A DNA stretch of 64,000 nt from Trachythela sp. YZ-2020 (GCA_016169945.1 JADLSH010000377.1:1721001-1785000); one strand, 5' to 3'; positions 43,481 to 55,425 are shown, numbered from the stretch's first letter. Notes: generated by a model from the letters alone, not told the origin. Numbers and translations: made by a program.

Positions 43481-44368
43481 TCTCTAGTTTTCCATTCACA
43501 GTGATTGATTGTGTCGTAGGATACCAGCGAATGTCTAAGTCTTCATTCTTAAATAGCTTCGCCGCAAGGACAAGTCCAAATGCCGTTAGCGATATTCAAC
43601 ACTTCTTCTAAAAACAGCTGTAACGATTCTAGCGAATCGGCCCATATCAGTTTGCCTTTTTCGTTCGTTGATATGCCACGCAAAAGGCTAAGACTGTTGC
43701 CTGGAACGAAGCTCGATTCTGATTTTTGCATGTTTTTGTCGAAACAATTTTTAGCACGTCTTGCCATTAATGATCTTTTCCAAACTTCGTGGAATGTGAC
43801 CCCCCACTCCCAGTAGCGACACCCTGGTCTACATACACATATTTTCGCATCCCTAATTATGTGGCAGTTTGCTTATACTCTTATCGAACTTTTTTTAGAT
43901 TTAACACTGAAACCAGGGTCAGATGAGATGTTGTCTCACTTTTGGAATCGTACAAATTTTAGCATTTTACCACGTTTTTCAAGACAGCCCGTGATCAAAA
44001 ATGAATCCGAATCTGACACATTTCTTACAAATAATCCATATATAATTCACTGAATCCCATGTTATTATCATTGAAACTCTTTAAAAGCACTTTTCTGACT
44101 TTGAAACGATTCTAAGATTTTGAAAAATGGAAAGCTAAATATACGGTTCACCTGCGCCGAAACATCTCCCTACCGTATTGTTTAGACTGTGCCTGTATGT
44201 ATGTACGTTCTTATCGTGTGAATTTCCGCACCATCACATTACTGCAAAGTTTCCAAAGAAACTTCGCACTAAAAAGAAATAGAAAACATTTTCCCCGTAT
44301 ACCTAAAAGAAACACACTGAAAGTTTGGGAAAACGTAAAATCGCGTAGAAAGACTCTCCTGGGTTCGT

Positions 44369-44689
44369 GTTTCCATGCATGATCTCTCGTTCTGCTAAAC
44401 TTGTATCGTTTATTTAATAAATAAGACATGAATGGGGCATGAACCACTAAACTATTCTATTGCTGTTGTTATTCTTCTACTGTATGCTTATAATATATAG
44501 TAGCAAATTAGAAATACCTTACCCATGTGTTTTAAAAGGGCAGAAATTTTAAGTCTATGTTCTACAAGAGCTTCATTTGTAGTTTTCCAAAGAAATAGAG
44601 GAGTAGAGGACATGATTTTTCGTGTTTTTGCATAGTTGTAGAAATATACGAGCGGAAGTTTAGCAGAACGAGAGATCATGCATGGAAAC
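44369..44689. repeat. Perfect 34 bp inverted repeat
   Basis: GTTTCCATGCATGATCTCTC (plus GTTCTGCTAAACTT) at 44369-44402 is repeated exactly in reverse complement at 44656-44689, 253 bp apart. The interior encodes nothing recognisable. Could be the terminal repeats of a short element directly upstream of the LINE at 44816. Confidence 0.8.
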
Positions 44690-44815
44690 CATAGATGTAG
44701 GAGACATAGATTGCTGACTCGTAATACGGCATGCGCCAACATTTTTATTTTTTTTTCTCTTTGGAGAATTGGCTAATAGTGTAATTAGCTGAATACAGTA
44801 GAGGCTAAATCAATA

Positions 44816-45646
44816 ATGCCTCCTAAGAAGAAACCCCCTAAAAGCAATGATATAAGTGATACAAGTGTAGTATCACAACAAGATTCTGTCGAAGCCAAAG
44901 TCAATATGGCGTCTCTTCCTTCGGGGCTGGAAGACTTTCTAGATAAACGCTTGAATCGGCAGACTGTACAAATAAACGAGCTATTCGTAAAGTTCACTGA
45001 ATCGACGAAAACTGAGTTTCAATCTATTAAGGAAAGTCAAAATTTTCTCTCCACTAAATTTGATGAATTGGTTGCTTCGATTACTGTGCTCAAGGTCGAG
45101 AATAAAGAAATTCGTAAAATTAACTCTCAGCTACAAGATCGAATCAATGTTTTGGAGAAGCAGTGTACCTCAACTGATATTGAATCTGAGAATCTGAAAA
45201 GATACATGCGAAGAGACCTGCTGGAGATACACGGAGTTCCTGAAAGTTCAGCAGAAAACACCAATGATCTTGTATTGCGAGTATCTGGTTTAATTGCTCC
45301 TGAATTAAATATTAGCGAAGCGGACATATCCATAAGTCATCGCTTGCCAGCTGCAGAGGGAAAAATCAAACCAATTATAGTCAAATTTACCAGACGAGAT
45401 ACTCGCGATGCTATCTACAGAAAGAAGCGAAATCTTAATTCGAAGAGTTCTCTGGATCTTGGCTTTCAGCAGAATAATCGTTTGTATATTAATGAAAGCC
45501 TTACTGCTAATTCCCGAGCTATCCTGTATGAAGTTAAGAAGTTCAAAAGATCACATTTTTTCAAGTTCGTTTGGACCAAGCAAGGGAAAATATTATTAAA
45601 TAAAGATGATAGCCACTCGGTTCATGTGTTTACTACGATGAAATAA
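44816..45646 (+). CDS. LINE ORF1 (coiled coil plus RRM-like nucleic-acid-binding protein)
   Basis: An intact 276-codon frame starts at ATG (MPPKKKPPKSNDISDTSV). A basic N-terminus is followed by a coiled coil (about residues 65-125: VLKVENKEIRKINSQLQDRI) and a domain with YMRRDLLEIHGVPES, DISISHRLP, IIVKFTRRDTRDAIYRKK, LYINESLTANSRAILYEVKK and WTKQGKILL. This is the pattern of L1/Jockey-type ORF1 proteins, which bind element RNA as multimers. It is followed about 90 bp later by the decayed ORF2. It differs entirely from the SGNH-type ORF1 of the neighbouring LINE. Confidence 0.85.
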   Translation: MPPKKKPPKSNDISDTSVVSQQDSVEAKVNMASLPSGLEDFLDKRLNRQTVQINELFVKFTESTKTEFQSIKESQNFLSTKFDELVASITVLKVENKEIRKINSQLQDRINVLEKQCTSTDIESENLKRYMRRDLLEIHGVPESSAENTNDLVLRVSGLIAPELNISEADISISHRLPAAEGKIKPIIVKFTRRDTRDAIYRKKRNLNSKSSLDLGFQQNNRLYINESLTANSRAILYEVKKFKRSHFFKFVWTKQGKILLNKDDSHSVHVFTTMK

Positions 45647-48600
45647 TTTGAAGAGTTTAACAGAGTTTATAATCGCCGACTTAACGAAACTGCATAACAG
45701 CTAAGTCTATTTTTTTTTTTTTCGTCTTTGTTATTTAAATGTCTAGTATTATTAGTGAATTGCCTTTTAATCACTTAGACGATGAAAGCTTTCAATTAGC
45801 TATGTACGAAATGTCAAACGGTCCGGTGAATTTTGACTCAGACAGACTTTCTTGTTTAAAATTCAACCCATTGTTTCTTGAAAATTTCAAAAATTTAACT
45901 TTATCAGATAATATAGACCCTGATGCTAACTTTTTTCCGATGTATTCAATTGTGATTATTATACTGAACATACCTTCAATAGGATGGAACACGAAAAGTC
46001 TCGCATAATGACAAATGCTTATCATTATTTCATATTAATGTGCGAAGTCTTGTGCGTAATTTTAATAAATTAACAAATCTGCTCATTTCAATTGACCATA
46101 AATTTTCGGTTATTGGTATTTCTGAAACTTGGCTTAGAGATTCATCGCATACCGTTGACATTGATGGATATAATTTCGTACATAACTACCGACCGGATAG
46201 ATCTGGAGGCGGAGTTGGCTTGTATTTGTCTTCTGTGTTAGAGTACAAATCTCGTAATGACTTAAGTTTCCCTCGCCAATCAGGCGTTGAGTCCTTGTTT
46301 GTAGAAATAACTAGCGTTAAAGAGAAATGTTATTGTAGGCATTGTTTATAGGCCACCGAGCCAAAATGTTCACGATTTTATATCTAATCTTAATACACTG
46401 ATGGGAATAATTTCTAAAGAAAACAAAGTCTGTTATTTAATGGGTGATTTTAATTTAAATTTGTTGAACCATTATTGCCACCAACTCACCGGTGAATTTT
46501 TAGATATAATGTTTGCACATATGTTCCTTCCTTTGATAACTCTCCCAACAAGAATAACATCACATACTGCAACATTAATTGATGGTATATTTGCCAATCA
46601 CTCGGATAACTATTTGTTTAGCGGCTTATTACTCTCGGATATTTCTGATCATTTGCCAATATTCTGTATTACTCGGGAACAATTTTCGGATTCCTCGGAC
46701 ACTTATATTATTTTCGTGATAAAAGTGAAGCGAATGTATCCCAATTTCGCCAGTGTCTACATAGTATCAACTGGCATAATTTAGATGGGTTCAATGATCC
46801 ATCAAAAGCTTATGAAAGTTTTTAAATAAATATAGAGAAATTTACTATAATTGTTTTCCACAAAAAAGATAAAAAGTAGGAAATGTATTTTGAAAAAGCC
46901 ATGGTTATCACGAGGTCTTCTTAAATCAATAAGGCATAAGAATAGATTATATAAGAGATTTTTAAATAAACCAAGCTTTGTCAATGAGGTTTTTTATAAA
47001 AAATATAAAAACAAATTGAACCACTCTCTAAGAATTGCTAAACGCATGTATTATGATAAACAATTGGATTATTTCAAAGGAAATACTAAAGGCACATGGA
47101 AAATCTTGAATGAAGTGATCAATAAAAAAAAGCGTGTTAACAAATTATCTTCAACCTTTGTTATCGAGAACAATGAAATATCTAGCCCGATTGAAATCGC
47201 GAATCATTTTTGCGATTATTTTACCAATATTGGTACTAATTTAGCTCAGAAAATACCTGATTCTTCAATTTCACATCGTTCTTATTTATCAGGTAACTAT
47301 ATTGATTCTATGTCCCTTGACTTGACAACCCAACAAGAGGTAGTAGAATTAATAAATTCACTGCGTTCTGGAACGGCTGCGGGCTATGATAATATCCCAA
47401 TGTCGGCTGTTAAGGATTCTATTGACCTTATTTCTGAACCTCTTACTCACATCATTAATTTATCAATCTCATCTGGTGTGGTTCCTGATCTTATGAAAAT
47501 TGCTCGTGTGATACCATTATTTAAGCCAGGTGATCATAGACTCTTTCAAAACTATAGACCTGTATCAGTCTTGCCTATTTTCTAAATTATTAGAAAGAGT
47601 TGTGTATAACCGTATAACAAATTACATAAACCAGTCATGTATTCTCTTTGATAACCAGTATGGCTTCAGAAAAAACCACTCAACTTCTTTTGCCTTGATG
47701 CATTTGCATGATAAGATAACATCAGCAATTGATCGAAAAGACTTTACAATTGGTATATTTCTTGACCTCTCAAGGCATTTGATACAGTAAATCATGAGAC
47801 TTTGTTCGATAAACTTAATCATTATGGTATCCGAGGAGTAGCACTTGATTGGTTAAAAAATTATTTTTCAAATCGTTTGCAATATGTTCAATACAATGAG
47901 ACTTCTTCCATTTGTAAAACTATCAAGTGTGGAGTGCCACAAGGTTCTATCCTTGGTCCTCTTTTGTTTTTGTTATATATTAATGATCTTTGTAATGTTT
48001 CTAATATATTTGAATTGATTTTGTTTGCTGATGATACAAGTCTATTTTATTCACATAAGGACTATATTTCATTAGTGAATATAGTCAATCAGGAAATAGC
48101 TAAGTTGTCTGAGTGGTTCAGGACAAATAAGTTATCAATTAATATCAAAAAATCTAATTATATTATCTTTAAGCCAAGACAAAAAAGAGTGGTTAATGAT
48201 TTTTCTATAATGTTGAGTTCTCATAAAATAGACAGGGTAAAGAGGTTGTTTTTCTTGGAGTTATCCTAGATGAGCATTTATCTTGGAATTCACATATTTC
48301 TCATGTTGCTAGAAAAATATCAAAATCCATAGGTATTATATTTAAAGCAAGTCAGTGTTTGTCTAAATCATCTTTATATAAATTGTATTATTCTTTAGTC
48401 TATCCCTATTTACAGTATTGTATAGTTGTTTGGGGTTCTACATACCCAACTAATTTAAAGCGTATTATTTTGCTTCAAAAGCGTGTTGTTAGGGTTGTCA
48501 ATAAGGAAACATATGACGCACACACTGATCCGATCTTTGAAGAGCTGAAAATACTGAAATTTGATAAAATCTATTTATATCATCTAGGGAAATTAATGTA

Positions 48601-49215
48601 TCAATATCAGAATAAATTGCTTCCAAGTAGTTTTGATAATCTTTTCTTCGTACGAGTGAAGTCCATAGCTATGATACACGTTATTCTAACTTGTATCGTC
48701 TACCCTTTGTAGGACAAATATAAGGAAATTCTCGACTATTTACCAGGCTCCTAAATTTTTAATACATTAAGTCATGATATTCGTGATACCTTAACTGTTT
48801 CTCTATTTCAATTTAAATTATCTCCTTTATAATTGAGTATACTGTATATACTCGAATTGTTTCTTCAATATATAGTAATTTATTCGATCTTTATCTTACT
48901 AAAATAAATTATTTCTAGTATATAGCTAATAGCAGCTATATTTTGTAACCAAACAGTCTCTATAATTCAGTATATTAATTTGTAGAATCTATTAAATTGT
49001 GATTAATACTATATTTGTATATAAGTGTGAAATTGTTTTGTTTTGTTTTGTTTTGCTGCCTCCATATCTATATTAGGTTAAATTTAATGAAGGAGCCCAA
49101 TATTATAAGCCTTTTGGTTTCTTTTGGGCTACCTTGGCTCTTAGTATAATTGTATTTGTAAATAACTAGATATTCAAAGGCAAAATAAATTGATTTGATT
49201 TGATTTGATTTGAAG
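44816..49215 (+). mobile_element. Full-length-like non-LTR retrotransposon with (TTGAT)n tail
   Basis: After ORF1, ORF2 starts at about 45739. The endonuclease is split over 46020-46784 (FHINVRSLVRNFNKL, GISETWLRDSSH, GGGVGLYLSSVLE, LMGDFNLNLLNHYC, SDISDHLPIFCI). The RT runs 46851-48712 ([94 protein letters not shown]). At least six frame changes break ORF2, while ORF1 is intact. The 3' UTR ends in AATAAATTGATTTGATTTGA repeats at about 49184-49215. A TTTTG run lies at about 49035. Confidence 0.9.
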
Positions 49216-49578
49216 AATTCAAAATGTATTTGTGATATTGAGGAGTGCTCTGGCATATTCATAGAAGCAGGTATTACATATACAGACAAAACTTGACATC
49301 ATTGCCTACAAAAGTCGGCAGAAGACTAACATTTGTCCAGCCAGTCTTTTCATCTCTTTGTAGTACTGAGGGGTGCCTAGTAACCAGTGTAACGCGTGCA
49401 AAACTGGCATACTCATAGAAACTGGTATCATATACATACAAAACTTAACATTAGCAGGCGGGTGCACTGCGGGCAGTGCATAACCAAAATTACGCTGGTG
49501 AAAAGTGATGTAGAGTGAGCAGAGCCAAGATAGCTATATAAAACAACAGTACTTTGGCTAGATTTGAGTTTTGCTTAA

Positions 49579-50330
49579 TTACAAGTAAACCTTGAACTGG
49601 TCATATTGAATGTGTTTTTTGAGGGAGACCTTTCTGTGGCGAAGAGTCTTCAGAATTTTGGCGTACATAGACATAATGATAACAGTGATAAACCACCACA
49701 ATGATACCACAACAGTCATCATTATTTTCACGTTACTGCCAAAGTCTTGCACAAAGAATGGAAAGATAACAAACACAAAGACTACCGCCACCCATGTTAG
49801 CAACATAAGGAGTACCATAGACCGTGGTGTCGGTGACAAGGCTTTAAACTGAAGCGGTTTCACTATAATGCCGTAGTAATTGACAGCCAAGAGAAATGCA
49901 CTTCCGAAGTACATTGGTAAGAACATAGACATTACTTTGGTCATTATATCGTACCCAATAACTGCAGTATCACCTAGTCTGAGAGTATCAATGAAATGGA
50001 TCAAACCAACGCCACTCACAACAATATTCACTAGATAAAGACTTGCTAATAAAATACCAGAGTTTGTTCTTGTATTACTGCCTGCAGGGTTCTTGATGGT
50101 CATTGACAGAAGAACAAGATTGAGTACGAAAGAAACTTCAATTAGGATATCGTGAAAAATCTCGATTGCGTCGTAGTTTTCGTCGGCGTCAATCGGGAAT
50201 CGAAACCAGTAAAAATATTCACTGTTCCAAAGTCAAAGATTGATGCTTGATCAATGTCAATGCCTATACGAATATTTACTCCAATGGCAATGATGACGAC
50301 CATTAACAATCACAACTGAAGACCATTTCC
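49579..50330 (-). pseudogene. GPCR-like five-helix fragment
   Basis: The 174-codon frame at 49579-50103 (with upstream sequence in the same frame to about 50205: WFRFPIDADENYDAIEIF, LIEVSFVLNLVLLSM) shows TM1, TM2 (SLYLVNIVVSGVGLIHFI), TM3 ending NYYGIIVKPLQF (aligned with DRYxxIxxPLxY), TM4 (MVLLMLLTWVAVVFVFVIFP) and TM5 (TVVVSLWWFITVIIMSMYAK). It then stops after a basic tail (KVSLKKHIQYDQFKVYL). TM6, TM7 and NPxxY are absent. Upstream of 50205 the frame has stops. It could be a truncated pseudogene or a partial gene with unseen exons; the missing helices favour the former. Confidence 0.65.
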
Positions 50331-51992
50331 CTACTCGAAGAAGCTACACTGTCACTGTATACTCTTAACAACACTATAACTGGTAACACTCAGAGACAGA
50401 GAGTTAAATTTCTGCTTGCAACAAAACAATGTGATTTATTGCTCAGATTCAGACAAATGTCTCGACTGAATATTATGAATGATTCCCCTTGGTTGACCTT
50501 CTGGTTTCAAGATTCACATCAGATCCAAGTTGATGTCCGTTCAGTAGAATGGTGTGTTCTTGTCGGTAACTATAGCCGAGGATCTATATGTATTTGTAAT
50601 GTATTGCCCGAGTAATGACTAAACTCCGTCACATCATAAATTAATCATTATATACCATTAAAAATATGGAGCTCTTTCACCTGTTTGAAAGCAGGAGGGA
50701 ATATGCCGATTATATAATTAGCTGGAAATATAATTAACATTAATTATTCAAATATGATGCATGTCGGCACTTTGAAGACGTGTGGCTCTTTTTCAGGGCT
50801 ATGCTGTTTTGTTATTTTAGTATTTTGGCAGAATACACTTTTAAACTTTCTTATATATTGTAAAATACTGCCACTGGCATTACGGTTAACTTATTAAAGT
50901 AAATGGTCCAAATTTAATATTACCATGCCGTGACAGCAGAGGTTTGAATATAGAGTAATAATATAGAACTTGGTTAGTGTAGTCTTGAGAAGCACTGTTG
51001 ATCCTAGTGATTTATGTTAATCAAAAACAACTTTGTAGTGAGTGACTCATGTTATATATTTTATGCTTAGATCCAAAAATATCTAGAGTTAAAAAGTTGA
51101 TCGTTTAGGTTCGTGTACTGATATATAGATTACATGCGACGTAAAAACCGCCATGTTGGAGCGCAACATCAAAGTTCTGACGTTCAACACGGCGATAACC
51201 AATGGAAATACTTTTGCTCATAGGCCTTTGCCCTGCAACACATTGGCGTAACTACTATGGGTTCGGATCGGGCGAACCCGGCGAACCCGGCGGCCCCAAA
51301 CCCTAATGGCCCAAAGGGGGGCCCTCAGGCAGTCAGGCTCAGACTGCAGAGCAAAAACAAATTGACAGGGAAGACTCTGAGAAACAAAAAATGGTACAAC
51401 CGTACTAATTTCCAAACAAATTGTAAATTTTTATATGTTAAAATGTCGTTTTCTGACCATCAGAATACTGTAAAATCTTCCCCCGAAGTCCAGGAAATGG
51501 CATTTCAGAGACTCTAGATTTAAAAATTTTCCTGGGGGAGCATGCCGCCGGATTCCCCTAGAATGCTCGCGCCTTCAGTGTGATATAACGTTACGCCACA
51601 GCTGCAACTAGGCAATACGTGAAACCCTCTGCAACGTCTGCCATACTGACAGCGTTTAACTTGAGTTATTTTGAGAGCCAAAGGTTTGAATGTAAGACCC
51701 CTGAATAATCTTGTCGATCATAGTCCATCAAGATATGTTTTGGAAACTCGACGAAAGTCTTCACTCTATCTTTTTGTTTACGTTTATGCAAACTTGTGCA
51801 CGATGAGCACAATGTATTTTTGGTACAATCATTCAATAGCAGCATTTTGGTTCAATTGCTCAAACGTGTTGGTTAAAAAATAATCACAGCTGATTATAGG
51901 CGCTTTGAAGTTTACCGAGGGGTCTATGTGTCGATACATACGCTTGCATACATGTCCGATCAAGTTTGACTCAAGTTGAGGCATGTTCCGCA

Positions 51993-51993
<1 letters not shown>
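50331..51993. other. Stretch without a recognisable gene
   Basis: Mostly AT-rich. A GC-rich block at 51255-51330 (GGCGAACCCGGCGAACCCGG) probably belongs to a short dispersed element; its 86-codon frame looks incidental. No RNA gene supported. Confidence 0.5.

Positions 51994-52024
<31 letters not shown>
51994..52024. repeat. (TTA)n microsatellite
   Basis: About ten units of TTA, like the (AAT)n tails of LINEs in this window but in reverse orientation; no LINE coding sequence is attached. Confidence 0.9.
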
Positions 52025-52025
<1 letters not shown>

Positions 52026-52537
52026 AGACTGACAGCAGATTTCAAAAATATTACAACTATAAATTATTGATTGACTATATTGGCATATTGACTATATTGA
52101 TTGACTATATTTGAAATGATTATATTCTTGTTTCCCGGTAGCTTAGTTCTTTCATTGGTATCTTTAATTGTTAAGCTAACTACTTTAGCAACAAATAAAA
52201 CAAAATATATAGCCTTTCAAGTGTATAATGTTTCAAGAACAATTTAAAATGTGTTTAGCTTTCCAAGGAGCGACGTCTTCGCGTCGGTGTTGGCGTACAG
52301 GAATATGAATAATGAATAGTAGCGTTTAAAACTGTTTTACTTTAATATGATGAGCATGCAGAAGACATTTTAAGAAACTGGGTGACAAGTAAAGACCACA
52401 TCTGACTGGAAAATAAAAGATGATAAGAAGACACGATAGATAAAATGTGTGTGGAGACAATGTGTCTGTGTTCCGTGTGAACAGAGCGTCAAAATGACAA
52501 AATTGGAAACGACATCTTTAGAAACGCTCGGAAACGA

Positions 52538-52600
52538 CACCGTGCGCACGTAGTCTCAGATATATACTTATGTCTGAGACTATGTGCACACGGTGTCGGC
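52538..52600. repeat. Hairpin repeat
   Basis: GACACCGTGCGCACGTAGTC with TCAGATA and its complement TGTCTGAGACTATGTGCACA with CGGTGTC form about 27 paired bases around ATACTTA. Confidence 0.75.
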
Positions 52601-53764
52601 TCTAATGGCTCTAATTTTCCCAGAAGAAAGGCCTGTTTATGGTTAGCAAAGTAAACATATTGGCCAGACACTAATCCTGTTTCGCAAGTGTCGCAGTTTG
52701 ATTTGTTTACAAAATTGCAGGTTCTAATTATCTCTGCCTTTGGTCAATGCAAATATGCCGGCTTCAAAATCCGCTCATATAACACAATAGAAAGCTCGAT
52801 TCAGTCCTCTTTTTGAGTTCAGTGGCGGAGGAATTTGTTAACTATATTTATTAATCAGATCGGTAACTACTTGTAACAGACCTTCGTCATACCAAAATGT
52901 GGAGCTTGTGCGATAATTAATGATCATGCCTCCAGACAGACAACGCCTTCCATAGTATCTATCTCAGGTAGTACCTTTACTGCGCGAAGGGTGACCTTTG
53001 CTTGCGCGAAGGGTTACTTAACAATCAATTCACAATCTTTTTTTCAGTCAACATTGCCTGAAATCGAGATCCAATGGTTAATGACAAAATCATGGAACAC
53101 TTTAAGTCCCTAAAACGTATTCATAGCTCAGTCGAAAGACATCTTCAAAACATGTATCTCACAGTTATCCCTATTCAAATAACATCAATATTTATCATGT
53201 TATATATTTAAATTACGTTGAAGTGTCGGGAAATATCAAGCAGCTGAGAAATGGTGTGGAATGGGAACGAGATTACTGAAACAATTGTCAAGTTTAAAAA
53301 ATTTCTACGAAACGAAGGTATATGCATGATTAAAATTTTTGTATGTGGTTTGGTTTTAATTTAAACATTTTATCTAATTTTGAATCGACTGATTTTTTGT
53401 TGTGGAAAGTAACCAAACAGCCAAACCGTCAAGCATTTTTTTCTTCAGATGTCAGAGCTTTATTCTGAAATATTATTAGTAATTGAGTCCGGACGAACAC
53501 AAATGATTGTGGAGGAATGAATTTTAAGAAACTGCTTTACATCTTGTCATTCTGACTTTAAAGTTTTGCAATAAATGTTAAGTCTAATTCGTTGACTTAT
53601 AACTTTTTGTGGTGTAAATAAATTGACCAAAAATATATATTCACATATTTTTCCTATGATTATGTAAGTTAAACTGTACAACGTTTACAGCAGTCAATAA
53701 ATACATTATTTAATGTAGCCAAAAAAGTAGAGTGCTGCGTAGGCAGTGTTTTGAATATAGCAAA
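52601..53764. other. Stretch without a recognisable gene
   Basis: AT-rich. A short direct repeat of GCGCGAAGGGT lies at about 52981-53013. No coding sequence supported. Confidence 0.45.
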
Positions 53765-53850
53765 ATTGAAAGGTTGTAAACTGACGAGAATTTTGAGGAA
53801 CGAAATACTGACGTTTCGAGCGGAGCCCTTCATCAGAGTAAATGTGAGTT
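53765..53850 (-). repeat. Hammerhead-bearing repeat, single arm
   Basis: Matches one arm of the foldback at 31677-31868 (GAATTTTGAGGAACGAAATA-like word, GAGTAAATG end). It probably is a fragment of a Penelope-like or retrozyme element. No RT or GIY-YIG coding sequence was seen nearby. Confidence 0.75.
53806..53840 (-). ncRNA. Type I hammerhead ribozyme motif, core complete
   Basis: Minus strand in order: stem I 5' strand UACU; CUGAUGA; stem II AGGGC-UCC-GCUC (four pairs GGGC/GCUC); GAAAC; cleavage triplet GUC; stem I 3' strand AGUA. All invariant core bases (C3-A9 and the GAAA box) are present and stem I has four Watson-Crick pairs. Stem III is minimal, as known for hammerheads of Penelope-like elements and retrozymes, where activity may need a dimer. 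The flanking 85 bp match the arms at 31677-31868. Confidence 0.75.
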
Positions 53851-54333
53851 CATTTAATTTTCAAAACATTTCTAATGCAACTCGCATTCTCTCATACAAC
53901 TCTGTCTGCAAGTTCTGGCGGACACTTCACAAAATATTGGGGGGCGAAAGGTGGAAATTTTCCAAACCACAGCCCTGCCATTTTGTGTCATCAAATTACC
54001 GGTATACTGCTCAAAAACGGCCATGGAGACAAGTTACTCACTAGACACTAGGTGACATTTTAATCTCTGCTAAGTCAGGCTAGTCGCCATGAGCATCCTT
54101 TTAAACCACACATGTTGACAGAATTACAGCAGTTTTGTGTAATTTGGGACCACAACTTTGAACCGTCTTTGAATAGGCTGCGTTAGGTTATGATATTATT
54201 GAGGTGTGAATTATTTCTAGAGATTTGCTGTTAAACATTGAAAGAAAAGGAGAGGACAAGTGAAGTGATCCCAGATTGAACAAACATACAAAAAGGATCG
54301 CTTTTTGTAATAACCATGTGATTAAACCTTTAA

Positions 54334-54627
54334 TTATGACCACATGCCTTTTTTTGAGTGATCATTATGATAAAAATCTGCATGTTTAATTCTTTCAAAT
54401 TCTAATCCAACTTTATAAGCACGGTCAACAATATCCCAATCTTCACCACCCCATTTATCTTTAAAGTGTTCTTCATCAAATCCTTTAAATCGTTCCCAGT
54501 CTGACTTGTATGCTCCAAACATGCCATAACCCCAAGGATCCCACTCCCCAGAAGGATATCGTGGGGAAGCACCGCAAGCGAGCTTGCAAATAATTGGTGT
54601 GTAAACCATCTTCCCTTGGATACAGTG
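54334..54627 (-). CDS. PA14-domain beta-1,4-GalNAc transferase, exon 3
   Basis: The exon starts after AATTTCAG and joins exon 2 in phase 0. It encodes the end of the glycosyltransferase domain: HCIQGKMVYTPIICKLACGA, GYGMFGAYKSDWERFKGF, DKWGGEDWDIVDRAYKVGLE, ADFYHNDHSKKGMWS and a TAA stop. The WGGEDWD block is the acceptor/nucleotide-sugar site conserved in the CHGN/beta4GalNAc-T group, and the HSKKGMW end matches the C-terminus of B4GALNT3/4 proteins. Confidence 0.9.
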   Translation of the reverse strand, partial: HCIQGKMVYTPIICKLACGASPRYPSGEWDPWGYGMFGAYKSDWERFKGFDEEHFKDKWGGEDWDIVDRAYKVGLEFERIKHADFYHNDHSKKGMWS

Positions 54628-55425
54628 CTGAAATTTATAGAAAATATTTCAAATTGAATACATAATCTATATACCATTATGTTATAACACAAGTAAAATC
54701 CTGACCAACTGTGGCCAGTTTAGAAGTAAAAAGATTAATAATTAACACATAGAAAACTGCAAGGCAAGTTGTCTAATTTGTTTTCAACCTACTAGTTGAA
54801 TTTTTTTTTGTTTAAAACAAATTATCCAAAATCTCATCTGAAATTTCTGTAAAATGCTTGAAATATGATTTATTGTTGTTACTAGTATGGATACTACAAC
54901 CGTAGTGGACTAATTTCCGTTTTCATACCATGCCGGTAAGGACCACGTCTTCATTTTGTGCCATTTTTCTGCCGGTATTGTGTAAACGCATTTCGTGTAT
55001 GCGCATTTGATCATATATACATGTAAATTTGCATGGAAGAAATAATAAATTATTATTAAATTATTAACGCACAGCCGAAACGGCATGATTTTGTTCCGTT
55101 TTCAAATGGAACCGGGATTTTGTAAAGAAGCAGAAAGGAGTGGATATTTCTACATGCCGGGCGTTCAATCAGTGCCTGCAAACAAATCAGCGGTAATAGA
55201 GTTATTACAGGCGCTGACAGCTCCCACATGCTGTGTGTGAGTAGTAAATAAATTTGCGACCCGCGGTGGGGGCGGAGTCCGGGTAAGTGCGTGGGGTAGA
55301 ATTTTCGTCTAGTTGTGGTGTATCTGGGTTAGTATGTTGATTGGGATTATCTATGGTAGCCACTGCCCTACCCGAAAGGAGTAGGCTAAACTAGGTTTAT
55401 GCTGATAAAGTAATGCATATCTCAC

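Larger units (their letters stand above)
38961..43800 (-). mobile_element. CR1-like LINE, near full-length copy with ORF1 and ORF2
   Basis: Minus strand, about 4.8 kb. ORF1 (about 43770-42101) has a basic/coiled-coil N-part and an SGNH esterase domain. ORF2 has the APE endonuclease (about 41930-41080: LKGFSIGQLNIASLVKH, GISDHNLVYICRKIG), a linker (40821-41033), RT (40560-39925: AGKILEKLICDQLS-like block, FRPCHSTETPLLHCTNQWLL, YGIKGTAQKLFKSYLN, GVPQGTN), the FADDTNLTCS box (about 39965) and the C-terminus to 39150 (SFSYRGACAWKNLPIDI). It ends in CCCTTGAAAAGCAGC and a (AATA)n tail at 38961-38984. The 3' end and protein match LINE copy 1 (1323-4472). Several stops and frameshifts indicate an inactive copy. 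Confidence 0.9.

Noticed and set aside
49579..50103. Intact short membrane protein gene
   Set aside because: Five helices line up with GPCR TM1-TM5, and TM6-TM7 are absent with upstream stops, so a truncated receptor is the better reading.
51257..51517. 86-codon frame in the GC-rich block
   Set aside because: Pro/Asn-rich repeats follow from GGCGAACCC units; no start context, family or splice sites.
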